64,000 bases of DNA, from positions 2,990,171-3,054,170 of the forward strand of contig BCKC01000002.1 of the NCBI GenBank assembly GCA_001600455.1. Direction: 5' to 3'. Source of the DNA: Endocalyx cinctus (Eukaryota; Ascomycota; Sordariomycetes; Amphisphaeriales; Apiosporaceae). A model generated the notes under the pieces. The model did no database searches. It saw nothing but the letters and a program-made list of their open reading frames with translations, and had not been told where the DNA came from. Numbering within the stretch: position 1 is the first letter of the stretch; every line of letters starts with the position of its first letter. The translations under genes and the position numbers were made by a program. This document shows positions 1-11,144 of this stretch, piece by piece.

Positions 1-1288
1 CAGCGTCAGTCTAAGATATACAGCATCCTTCTTATTCCCCTTGCGAAGGAAAAGAAAAAATAATCCTAACCTGGTTTTTTTTTTCTTTACTCAGCTAGTA
101 GAAGGAATTGCAGCCGTTTCACTTTTTGTTCTTCTTCAGCAGAGACGTCTATATCGACCTTGGGATCTTTCTAGGAGATAATTTTATTCGACCTCAGGAA
201 ACAATCAACATACCCTCGGGACCGTAAAGTTTCGACGCGAATTGTGCATCTTCCCTCCAGCGCCTCCAAACCCCGGCAACAGTACTCTTTTGCGAAACCC
301 CGAACTAAACCGTCTGCAATAATTCTCTAGTTACGTACGGAGCGATCTATCACTCGGAGAAACACCGTACCTATTCATATTCGTGCAGCTTTGTAGGAGC
401 ATAATCGAGGTTGTGGCATTGATCGGCGCCCAATCATCATCGAGTGACGGACAGACTACATATACATATTGTTGTTTATGAAATATTTATTTATTTCTTG
501 CCCACACCCTCTCCGAAGAAACCTCGCGTTTCATGTTCTACCACTCAGCGAAAAAGTTTTAAGGACGGACATTGGTACGCATATCTCACTGTACGCTCAG
601 TCATAATCACATCCCATAATCGACAAAAGAGGAACAAATATCTGTCGAGGTATTCCCATTGGACTTGAACTGACGATCGCGTGTCTACTCATTGACAGGC
701 TGAAGAGATCACGGCATTTCACACTGTTTGCTCTGTCGTACCTACATGATTTCAATTATTTTCGTCAATTAACCGGCATACGAATAAAGAGAAAAAAAAA
801 ACTTATCCACCTGGGGTATAGTACGAGTGGACAAGGTTCTTACCAAAAGAACAAGACCGTATTCCCGAGGAGCCACAAACTATGCTATGCTATTGAGCCC
901 TTGACACCACCCCTGTCTTCATACCCCTGAAAGTCTTCGCATAACACTCGCAAGGGTAGTTCGACCACTCTTATCGCGCCTCTTTTAATAGTTGGACGTT
1001 TTATATCTACACCGGATTCCCAACCGGTACTCTTCCCGTTACACCAATCCCCGCATATCCTCTCTGTTTTCGGGACATTGCTCTTTATTTTTTTTTCTTC
1101 TAAAGTATTTGTGGTTCGCACCTCCAACACGCGACTCTTAGCCAGCCTCCTAACGACAATTCAAAAGAAATTCAACCGAATACCGGTGACGTATTCTTGA
1201 TATAACTTTAGGCTGAGTCGAGGATTTATTAAAAGATTGGGAACACAGAATTCGTATTTATGGGTTTGACCAAGTTGATACCATCAAT
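1..1288. other. Intergenic/5' leader region, no gene seen
   Basis: No open frame here resembles a protein; the longest are 60-80 codons of unremarkable composition on either strand. The stretch has short A or T runs (about 70-86, 790-800, 1088-1098). It most likely contains the promoter and 5' leader of the gene starting at 1289, and possibly the flank of a gene to the left of the window. No tRNA or other RNA gene was recognised. Confidence 0.6.
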
Positions 1289-3820
1289 ATGTATTCACTA
1301 ACTCCTGCCGTGGCGCGAACCGGTCATGAAAGTCAACAAATGCAGAAGGGCATCCCAGAAGCCTCTTTTTCGAGACCAGGCCACCAGACTCAACACAGCA
1401 TGATCCATCTGCTTGAGCCAGCGATTGATGGTCCTCCATCTCCAGGTCGGATTCGCGCGCTGAGCAACCAGGTAAAACAGGCTGCCAACGCAGAGAAGCA
1501 TCGAAGCCATATGACAACGTCGTCGGGCTCCTCTTCTCTAGTATCTTTAATATCAGATAGGCGCCCATCGTGGGATCGTAGTTTAGACAGCTTGAGCCTA
1601 TCGAGAAACCCATCTACACGCACACGATCTGGGTCACGGGATCGCCCAGACAGCGCCCAAGCACTCGGAAAACCTCTCTTCAGCCGCAAGGGAATACTCC
1701 GTCGTGAAAAGAGCGACCAAAGCACGCTATCGGCTGAAAATATGGTCGATGACAGCAATCCTAATTTGAGGGATTCGAGTTTTATCCAATCTATGTTTAC
1801 GCGAAGAAAGCGTGGGGACTCCGAAGCGTCTTTCAAGAAAGTACAAATTTCACAACCTTTCGACTTCCAACACCTGACACACAGGCAGAGGGAAGACCTT
1901 CCAAATTTGAGGGAAATAAATCGAGCCGAGCTTGTTGACGAATTTTCAACCATGCGACCGAGGAGAACAACTGACGCGTCCTACATGTACTTCGACCAGT
2001 ATTCTTCAGACCCTATCTACACGCATCAAGACCCGTCAGCCGGGTTCGCGGCTCGAGACAACGAGGTGGTGAGCCGAAGTACCTCAAGTCTCTCACAAGC
2101 GCGAGACAAGGACCTGCCGCCTACGCCTCCCGCTCCTGTCGTCCCGGGCCGGTCTCCAAGGCGTGCCCTCTCGCGGGACAACCTAAACATGTCTCCCCCA
2201 CGACCAATTAGATCTACAGATGCTAGCCCCCATTCCTCACCGATACCGCCACCACCGCGAACATCCAGCCGAGTATCAATGCGGTACGATGGTTTCGATC
2301 CTCTCTCCACCACCTCTCTAGACCGACCTACGCCAAACGGCAATTTTCGCCTACCAAAACCATTCGCCCCGTCGATTGCTAAGGGCTCGCAGGGACTACG
2401 CCCCCCGCCTACATCTCATGCCAGCGGCATAAACATGGAGCGACGCGCCTCGGAACCTGAGAGGTCCGTGTCGGACGACGCCGCTTGGCCGCTTGCCAAC
2501 GACGTCTATACGCTGGCCGAAGTACCGGAGGAGGAAGAGCATACCAACTCGGCGGCGAAGAAGTCGCGAGCGAGCATGACGAGCAACCGCACGTCGTCGC
2601 TCCGAGTCAGCGTCTCGGTGCCGTTACTGCGCCAGCTGTCTCAGCAGCAAGGGCCCGCGTCTCCTCAACGTCCTCCCAGCACGTTTTCCGACACGCTCGG
2701 CAAATTCGAAGGGTTCACCGTCGTCCAGCAAAGGAAAACCGACTCGGAGGAAGAAGACGAGCCCGCGCCCGAGGACATCAGCGACAACTGGGAAGACGAT
2801 ATCGATTACTGCTACGATCACGCGGCCGAGGCGGATTGCGAGTACGCGTGGGAGCGGCCGTCGTGTGACATGTCACGGGATGATTACGAGGATGCGGAGG
2901 AAGAGGACGGTAACGACGAGGACATGACCGCTTCCGGGAGAGACTTGTACCACAGCGTGACGTCGAGCATCGTCTCGTCGGCGAAATTCCTATCTCCCGA
3001 CCTCGCGGACCTCCCCGCGCTCAGCCCGGCGAGCCACGTATCGAGCGGAACCCAGCACGAGGCGATAACGCCGACGACGATGGGAGGAACGCTTCTCCCC
3101 CCGCCCTCCAACTTCTCGCTGCCCCGACGCGACAGCTCCGCGCAGCTCCTCCGCGAGGGACGCGGACACGAGCGGTCGTTCTCGCGACCGACCAGCTTCC
3201 GCGAATCTCAAGGGTTCAACCTCTCGCCGAGCTTCCTCATCCCGACCGATTACCACCAGGAGATGCTCGCGTACGAGAGGGAAGGGTCGGTCGAGCGCGA
3301 CGACCAGAAGGACAACTTCGCCATGGCGCTCTCGGACGACCGGTACGTCAAGCCGGCGTCGATGGCGCGCTCGAGCGCCTCGACCATGGGCTCGACCTAC
3401 TCGGAGCAGTCGCTCTCGTCGAGCCGCCACCACTCGACCACCTCCAACTCGACCGCGTTCACGCGCTGGACCGGCAGCAGCACCTCCAGCTGGCAGATGA
3501 TGCCTCCCAACCTCGGCAAGGCCTGCGGTAACGAGGAAGAGCTCGCGGCAGAATTGTCGCCTCCTCTGCCCATCGCCGCCGTCAAGCAGCAGCAGCAGCA
3601 GCAGCAGCAGCTCGACGTACTTCCTCCCCCGTCGCGCGAGGGACACAACCGGGCCCAGTCGGACGCGAACCTCCTCTTCAAGCACGCCGTCGCTCCCAAG
3701 TCCCCCCGCGAGCAGCCCCTCAAGAACCGTCGACGGGCTAGGACTATCAGCAGGAGCCACAACAACACGCCGCAGTTTGCCCTGTTCCCCCAGGTCACTC
3801 CCAACGGCGGTCGTATATAA
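1289..3820 (+). CDS. CRIB-motif (p21-Rho-binding) low-complexity fungal protein
   Basis: This is a single 843-codon frame with no intron. Residues about 186-203 contain QISQPFDFQHLTH, which fits the core of a CRIB motif (ISxPxxFxHxxH) that binds active Cdc42 or Rac GTPases; an effector or polarity-scaffold role is therefore inferred. The rest is rich in Ser, Pro and charged residues, with proline-rich patches around 275-330 and an acidic block near 480-560. Inside that block, DNWEDDIDYCYDHAAEADC (from about residue 499) looks like a second conserved segment. An eight-glutamine tract lies at residues 767-774. There is no kinase domain, so it is not a PAK. Base composition shifts from ordinary in the first third to clearly GC-rich after about 2400. 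The ATG at 1289 is the first of the frame. The family call rests on the CRIB core; cellular role is not shown by sequence. Confidence 0.8.
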   Translation: MYSLTPAVARTGHESQQMQKGIPEASFSRPGHQTQHSMIHLLEPAIDGPPSPGRIRALSNQVKQAANAEKHRSHMTTSSGSSSLVSLISDRRPSWDRSLDSLSLSRNPSTRTRSGSRDRPDSAQALGKPLFSRKGILRREKSDQSTLSAENMVDDSNPNLRDSSFIQSMFTRRKRGDSEASFKKVQISQPFDFQHLTHRQREDLPNLREINRAELVDEFSTMRPRRTTDASYMYFDQYSSDPIYTHQDPSAGFAARDNEVVSRSTSSLSQARDKDLPPTPPAPVVPGRSPRRALSRDNLNMSPPRPIRSTDASPHSSPIPPPPRTSSRVSMRYDGFDPLSTTSLDRPTPNGNFRLPKPFAPSIAKGSQGLRPPPTSHASGINMERRASEPERSVSDDAAWPLANDVYTLAEVPEEEEHTNSAAKKSRASMTSNRTSSLRVSVSVPLLRQLSQQQGPASPQRPPSTFSDTLGKFEGFTVVQQRKTDSEEEDEPAPEDISDNWEDDIDYCYDHAAEADCEYAWERPSCDMSRDDYEDAEEEDGNDEDMTASGRDLYHSVTSSIVSSAKFLSPDLADLPALSPASHVSSGTQHEAITPTTMGGTLLPPPSNFSLPRRDSSAQLLREGRGHERSFSRPTSFRESQGFNLSPSFLIPTDYHQEMLAYEREGSVERDDQKDNFAMALSDDRYVKPASMARSSASTMGSTYSEQSLSSSRHHSTTSNSTAFTRWTGSSTSSWQMMPPNLGKACGNEEELAAELSPPLPIAAVKQQQQQQQQLDVLPPPSREGHNRAQSDANLLFKHAVAPKSPREQPLKNRRRARTISRSHNNTPQFALFPQVTPNGGRI
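3587..3610 (+). repeat. (CAG)8 repeat encoding polyglutamine
   Basis: Eight perfect CAG codons follow one AAG codon inside the CRIB-motif gene and encode eight glutamines. A run of this kind is length-variable in many fungi. Confidence 0.9.
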
Positions 3821-5186
3821 GAAATAGCATTGTTATTACTACCGTATATACACATACAACATATTTTTTTTTTCCATTTTCCAATTTTGAACTTCTTCAA
3901 AAAGAGCAGCGGTGTCCCATCTTTTCACTCGAAGCGGATTCCCTAATTTTTTTTCCCTTTTTTTTTTAAAAAAAAAAGGGAACCTCTTTACCATTGCATG
4001 GCGCCCCGGTACATATTGCTAGATCATCGGTATTCTGCTCGCTTTATTTTATTATGTCATACATATTTTTGGAACCGTCGTCATCACCTTGGAGTTTACC
4101 AAACATTGTAAAACTTCAATCATCCACTATGTCTTTTGTCATCTCTTTACGTCTGTCGTTTACGGGGAACTATTTATATATGTTCTACTATTTTCTTTAC
4201 CGCCGTCACATAGAAAACCATTTCCTTACCATTTTTCTTTTTATCTGTCTCACTATCTGACCAAACAATCTTTTTTTTACCCTTCCCTTTTCCCACTATA
4301 TTACTTTTCCTTATTTTTACTATATAGACATCTGGGTTACCGGGCAACTGTGAACAGAGAAAAAAAAAACATATTTATCAAACCATGGAGGGAAGAAAAA
4401 AAAACAGAATCATTTCAATTGGCGGGATATGGGCGGTACTCTATTCGAGGATAAAAAGGGGTGGCGGAGGGGAGTTTGAACTGTATAAAAAAAAAAAGAG
4501 AGGGAGTAATAGCTCCGACAATTCGCTTTCGTTCGAATTTTTCTTTTTGTTAATCGGTTACATTATTTCTCTTTGAGTTTTCTTTTTTTTCTTCTCAAAA
4601 CCCCCCTTTATTTGCTTTTTCTTTTTTTGTTGTTACAGGAATGGGAGGTATTGGTGGGTGATACGATGTATGACGAAAGAACCAAGAGGGAGAAAAAAAA
4701 AGAAAAGAAAAGAAAAGAAAGGTGACAAATCTAAGTGTCTACCGGGGGACCTTTACTCTTTTTTTCTTCTTCTTCTTCTATAATATAAGGGAAATATGGA
4801 GATAGGAAGGTTTTATAGCTAGGGAGTGCACGCAGAGAGTCGCTTTTTAGTGTGAAATGTCTATATTTTAATACCTCCTACACTGTTCTGTTCCATCCCT
4901 TATATCGTGACTTGCTGTTGATCTTCCCATGATATGCCTAATATGTAATAAGAGGGTTCAAACTATAGATTGGACTTATATCATGTTTGTATATTTTAAT
5001 CATCGTGAATGAACTTATTTTATATGAGCAAGGCAAGGTAGGGCTATAATTATGTACTACAACTAGAGTTTCGTCATCGAATGTATTGTATTACTAGTAT
5101 ATATAATATGCCTTTTTATTCTTTTTTTCTTATTTCTATGCTAGAATTTCGCAACTTTTCAGGGTATATGAACAACAATATGAACT
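3821..5186. other. Convergent 3' intergenic region, low complexity
   Basis: This lies between the 3' ends of the CRIB-motif gene (+) and RRP5 (-), so it should hold both 3' untranslated regions. It is rich in A/T and polypurine/polypyrimidine runs, with a T8/A10 hairpin-like stretch at about 3961-3978 and AAAAG repeats at about 4693-4720. Short open frames here (for example 4089-4454) are Phe/Tyr/Ser-rich translations of pyrimidine tracts and are not supported as genes. Confidence 0.6.
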
Positions 5187-8100
5187 TCACTCATCGTCCT
5201 CTTCCTCTTCATCTTTGGAGGCTTTGGCTTCCTCCTTTTGTCTAACCCATTCAGCAGCCTTGGCCATAACCTTGTCCCTGCTTTTTACGTCTCCGTTCTT
5301 TGCCTCCCAGTCAGCCCATCTCTTGAACCATTTCTTCGCCGCCCGAGCTTTCAATCCCTTCGTCTTAGTAGCCCTTTCGAAGACATCTCTGACTACCGAT
5401 TTATCTGCGCCTGGAATATCCTCGTGGTCTAGAAGCTGGTTCCACAGATCAAATCTCTTCGGGAAGGTCGAAAGGAGTCCTTCAAACATGGTTCGTCCTA
5501 GCTCGGGATTCTTGTGTGGCGAGTTGAATTCAAGAGCGGCGAATTTGGTCATGAGCGGGAGATGGGCATGGCCTGGCAAAGCTTGTGTCGCACGAGGTAG
5601 TAAAGCTCGCGCGCGTTCTGGCTCGTTCCGAACAGCATGTAGCCAATGAGCATAATTATACCATACATCTGGTGAAGAGGACCCAAATTTCTTTACGAGA
5701 GCCTGGAAGAGCTCGTCGACTTTCTATTATGATTGTTAGTTAATGACCATGATTGTATTAAACGAATCTTGTAACTTACCGTAGTCATATCCTCTTGAAT
5801 ATAGATACTAGCAAGTCGTTGATAGACTTCTTGTTGGTCATTGACCTGACAGGCACGCTTGAAGACCTCCTCAACAGTATCTTCGCTCCCGAATCGGACC
5901 TCGAGGTTAAGATAAGCAATCCATGCGTTCAGCTTCTCTGTTTCTTCAGAGCTGCTTATCGTCGTTACAGCACGCTCAGCAACCTCCCTGGCTTTCGCAA
6001 GCTCGCTAACTTGCATTTGGAGAGCCATATACTCAATCCACAAGCTAGACGAATTGGGCTGACGGATCAGAAGCCTTTCATAGTCGGCCGCATTTCTGGG
6101 ACCAAAAGCATCGAGATCACCACTCTTGTCCACCTCGATCTGAGCCTTTCGGCGTTTCTTCTTCTTATCCATCGATGCTGCCGTATCTTGATCTATATCC
6201 TCGTTTGCCGGGTCGGGCGCGTCTAGCGCATTTGCAGACCAGTCAAAACCACCAGCATCCAGAGATTTAGCTTTGGTTGACGACTTATCAACCATCTCTA
6301 CGTCCTCATCTTCGGATGACTCATCCTCGTAATTGTCGGTGCCTCCAATTACAATATCAGAATCATCATCTCCCATCTCGTCATCCTGATCCTCATCGTC
6401 GTTGTCATCATCTTCACTATCCTCGTCTTCGTCTACAAGCATAGCGCCACCATCGTCTTCAGCTTCCTCATCGCTCACAGCGTCGCTCATTTCGCTATCG
6501 CTGTCCTCGAAATACGACGGCTTCAATCCTAGGTTTATCCGCTTCTTCTGTTGATCGACTTTCAGAACAATCGCTTTAACGACGTCGTCTTCGTTAAAAA
6601 GCTTCCGCGCGTCATCTACTGCCTTCTCCGCCATCTCGCTCCGGTGGCATAGTCCACTGACATTCGCAGAATTATCGATGAGGATAAAAGCACCGAAATC
6701 TTGAACCTTTCGAACTTTGCCCGTTACAATTTGACCCTCTCGAATGTCGTGATAATTGATAAGAGGCGTGAAATCTTTTTCTACAACTGATGACTTGAGA
6801 CTCATTTGAATCTGGCTGGTTGCTGGGTCAATAGACACAATTCGTCCTTTGACGAGTTGATCGATTTGAAACTCGTCCTTCCAATCCTTGAGAAACCTAT
6901 CCGAAAGATCTGAAATCTTGACCATCGCTGTGATGTTGCCACCTAATCCAACGAACAGTCCCTTATCGGAAACGTTTTTCACGAAACCGCGAATCACGTC
7001 TCCTGAGCTTATCTGGGACACGGCGATGATTTCTTGATCTTTCACAGGTAAAGAAGAATTCAATACCCTTGAGGGACGGCATGAAAGTCGGATTCGTTTG
7101 TTGCTCTTATCCACATCTACCACGGAGACTCGGATGATGCTGTTCTTGGAGTAACTCATTGTGTTCGCTTCGTCAAAGTCATCGTGAAGGTCGACCAAGT
7201 GAATAGGACCCGAGACCACATCACTAAGCTGGACTATAACTTGACGTTCATCAATTTTCGTGATACGACCAGGTAATACCATGTTTTTCTTTACCGTATC
7301 CCACGTTATATCTGCCGAGGATCCCGCCGTACGCGCCGAAAGGTCGAGTCGGCCTTCCTTTGAATTGACCCCCAACACTCGCACGCGCAATGCAGACCCA
7401 ACTGGAAAATTTGCCGATAGATCTTCAAGTTGTGAAACATCATCTGATATGTCAAGTGTATTGATTCTGCCACGGATACCAGGGGATAAGTTGACCCAAA
7501 GATATGTATTTTGAATATTGTTCACAAAGCCAATATGAGTCGAGCCTATTTCTAGCATATCGAGAGTCAATGTCGTCGCGTCTCCCTTTTTCATATCGCT
7601 GGGCTTTGCGGACAACTCAATAATGGAATGTGTTGAACGATGGCTGATAGGTAAGAATCGATGGTTTCTGGCATCATGTACTCCTAGGACTCGGACGGGT
7701 ATAATCTGGTTGGTCTGAAATGAGCGTAATGGTGCCTTAATATCGGTGATCTTGTCGAAGGTGTCAAAAACCTGTGAAGCATCGACTCGACCTTGTAGAT
7801 TGTCGGCGAGCTTGATGTTGAGCTGAGTGCTCTTGATCGATACAATCTTGCCCTTCGTAATTTTGCCCACATAGAGGTCATCACTTGACTTCAGTGTCTC
7901 GTCTACCGCATTTTCAATTCGGGCTGCTGCTGGTTTGGTTGAAGATGTCTCCTCCACGTAGGATGACGGTCCAACCACAATTCGACCGTGATCTCTGTCA
8001 ACAGATAGAATCTTTACAAGTATGGATTCATATCGTTTTAGTCCGAAGTCTGCCTTATCCTGATCTTCGCGAGGTAATTTGGACTTGGGCAACAGAGCAG

Positions 8101-10697
8101 TAACTTGACCAGCAAATTGAATAAACGCGGCAGTTACGGTGGTATTCCTCACAAAACCTTGTCGAACCTCACCTATCCTAGCCTCTTCCACTGACGTAAG
8201 AAGCATGTCGTTCTGACTGGCTGTAACAAGACTTGGCTTTTTCGACACGATAATGGAGCGGCGAGCGTCATTCTTCTCTATCACCACTAGATCGTTGAGA
8301 GTCTGGCCTACCCTAATCCCTTTCCAGGCAGATTGCACTTTGCTAGGTCGATCAGCAAGATGCCCAACTGGTAGCGTTGCTTTCAACGAAGTGTCCACTA
8401 ATTCGAGGTAGATATCATCCTCCGTTTTTTGGGTCACCTTGGAGGAAACAATATCGCCGAGCTTGAGATTTTTTAATGCGGTTTGCTTTTCGAGCCCAAA
8501 AGCAGCAGGGTCTTTGCAAGAGAGGAATAGCTTCTGTTCTTCAACATCAAAGCTCGTAACATGTACACTCACGACTTGACCGATACGGAAGTGCTCTCGC
8601 GGGTCACGAATGTAAGCCTCGCTCATTTCGGATACAGGAAGGAAACCCCGTACAGAACCGTAAAACTGAACGACTGCTCCGCTATCAAGTAATTTGATAA
8701 TCGTACCGGGAGTTTGCATGCCCACGACGAGATCGGCAAATGACCGTAGAGGGGTTGCTTCAGAATTGACAAGTGTCTTCTTTAAAGTGAGCTTCACTTG
8801 ACGACGAGTCAGGTCAAGTGAGAGGACTCGAGCTTTGACTTTTTGCCCTGGTCGAAACTTTTTCTCGGGGTGCTGTAGACGAACATCGGCGAGATGCATT
8901 TCTGGAACGAAGCCAGATATGTTTTCTGCTAATTTTACGATGAGGCCGCCAACACCCTCTTGATTAATAACAATTTTCTCGATCTCTCCACTGACTACTT
9001 CCGCAATGGGGACATCTTGAACTCGGAGGTATGGCTGTTCCAACACCGTCTTTTCAAATGATAAGTGGAAAAGACCATCGATGGCGTTATATCCTACTAC
9101 ACGTCCACGATGGACAGAGCCAAGCTTAAAAGGACCCGAAGATTCCGAGAGCATGTCGACCTTGCCGTCTTTTAACCTGGAAATATGCACATATCCAGGG
9201 ACACCCTTGACGCCAACGTCAACGAAGACACCAATCTCTGGCTCAACTTTGGTAACTGTGCACTGCTCCACCAATGTGGAAATAGGTAGAGAATCAAGGG
9301 GCATCGTACCCGAAGCTTCTGATTTCGGCTCTAGGTTCATCACATGCTCTAGAAAAGATATGCCTAGCTTAAGGTCTTTAGCCGCTGGAAATGTACAAAT
9401 TACACGAGCTTTGACCTTCTTGGCAACTTTGTACTTTGAGGCAAGATCCAGGGAGTTGGGACCGAGTCCAGAATGGACTAAGTCTGCTGTAACGTTCAAG
9501 GAGCCCATCACCTTTCCGGATAGACCGTGTCTCGAGATATCAGAGACAATCAGCTCGACGGCGGAGCCTGGCAAGAATGTGTTGATGCTAGTCGCATCTG
9601 AAGCAAAGTTGCTGATTTTGCTGATCTTGTTGTGAAGAATCGATAATTGCGCAATTTTGCCCTTGGAAGGCTTTTTGGTAACAAGACATAGGAGAACGGC
9701 ACCTGGTTGCATCTTGGTGTCGGGGACATCATCAGCCACCTCTTTTCGAGACAAGAAACCTCGAAGTTCTGAACCCGCCAGTCCCAGATCCATAACGAAG
9801 CCATGGTCTTCAGCGCTTAGGATGGACGCCATTACGGTGCTGTTTGGCACAACTTCCTGGTCAGACATGCCTGTATTGGCGTGACTTGGGCGCAACGATA
9901 ATTCAATATGTTTTCTCGGTTTCATAGCTGCTGGAGTTGACTCGTCGACAGTAGAAGAGACATAAGCTCGAAGATATTGGCCAATTGAGAAAATATCCTT
10001 TAAATCAACACCTCCTCCCTCGGCATCCTGGGCATCATCGTCATTGTCGTCGTCGATGGCTGCAGCCTCGGCAGCTAATTTTTCGTCCAAGACATCGGAG
10101 ATAGAGGTGAATGGTACGTGACCAATTAGGTTATTCGGAAGAGCAAGAACGAGATCTAATGCATTGATTTCGATTACTTGACCCAGTACAAGAGAGCCTT
10201 TGACGAGGCGCTAAAATGCAGTCAGTAATGTTAGTAAATATTTCTCAAAAGGCAGTATAAGAGAACCATACTTGATAATTTAGACTCTCAATCTTGATAG
10301 TGTCTTCACCCTGATTGGGGTGAGCTGATTTTGCTTCCTTGGAAGAGCGAGATCTCTTCTTAGAGGAATGATTTGCTTTCTGCGCACCATGCCCCTTCTC
10401 TTGCTCAAATAAAACATCTTGTTTCGCTTGAATAGAAATCTGCTTGTGTTCGAGAGGAGATAATACACTACCTCCACCACGAGGAAACAAGGGTTCTTCG
10501 TCCTTTAGTCGACTGACAGCAGGGACGTGATCCCGCTTCGAATCCAAGCTTTTAGAGGGTTTGTTGGATTTTACATCCTTTTCGTTAGGATCTTTGTCGG
10601 ATTTTGATCGTTTCGCCGGACGGTTATCGTGGTTACCTTTCGACTTCTTATTAATGTGTACGCCATCAGGGGCATCTTTTCTTTTCAAAACGCTCAT
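5187..10697 (-). CDS. RRP5: rRNA biogenesis protein RRP5
   Basis: RRP5 is a nucleolar S1-repeat protein needed for pre-18S and pre-5.8S/25S rRNA processing in the 90S/SSU processome. I rebuild three exons: 10697-10272, 10210-5780 and 5723-5187, joined at phase 0 by GT-AG introns of 61 and 56 bases, giving about 1797 residues, close to the roughly 1730 of yeast Rrp5. The N-terminal 140 residues are basic and lysine-rich. Many S1 RNA-binding repeats follow (about residues 145-1375), recognisable by recurring segments such as GQIVTGKVRKVQDFGAFI. A very acidic linker (about 1376-1450) leads to C-terminal HAT/TPR-type helical repeats (about 1480-1790), and the protein ends in an acidic tail. It starts 447 bases from the divergent hydrolase gene. 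Order and content match the full-length family, with no break seen. Confidence 0.95.
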
Positions 10698-11144
10698 TTT
10701 GTCATGCTTGGTGTTGTTGTCCGAAAGTATTTGCAGAATGTTCTTGTTCTGCTACGTAGGTGCAGAATGAATTGAACTTTTTTTTTTTCTTCCTAATATT
10801 TTATCGATAAGCCACAAGATGCGGGTTGGTGGGGACTTCACCTGCACATGGTTGCTGGGGGGTCCACATTCGTACTTAGGCTACTTGCAGCTTGTCAGCT
10901 TATTTCCAGTACCTAAACCTAATAAAGCCATTCATCTGATAGAGGGGTCAGTCACTGCTAATTGTAGTGGACTAGGCACCTATTATTATAGCGGCTAGAG
11001 AAGGTACTAAGGTATTAATTAAGTAGCAACCTGCTGATCTACTATAAGTATTCATAACATCATCCATAACATCATAATAAGAAGTGTTGTGAGTTTCATC
11101 TACTTCTAGTAATTCAAATGAAAACATCCATTTAATACAGAGTT
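10698..11144. promoter_or_regulatory. Short divergent promoter region (RRP5 / hydrolase)
   Basis: This 447-base gap separates the start codons of two genes transcribed outward, RRP5 (-) and the YMC020W-like hydrolase (+), so both promoters must lie in or overlap it. There is a T run at 10780-10789 and an AT-rich stretch near 11000-11130. I do not recognise a specific binding site. Confidence 0.6.

Noticed and set aside
2990..3760. 256-codon frame antisense to the CRIB-motif gene
   Set aside because: It mirrors a GC-rich coding region where antisense stops are rare; composition is Arg/Gly/Ala-rich and no family is recognisable.
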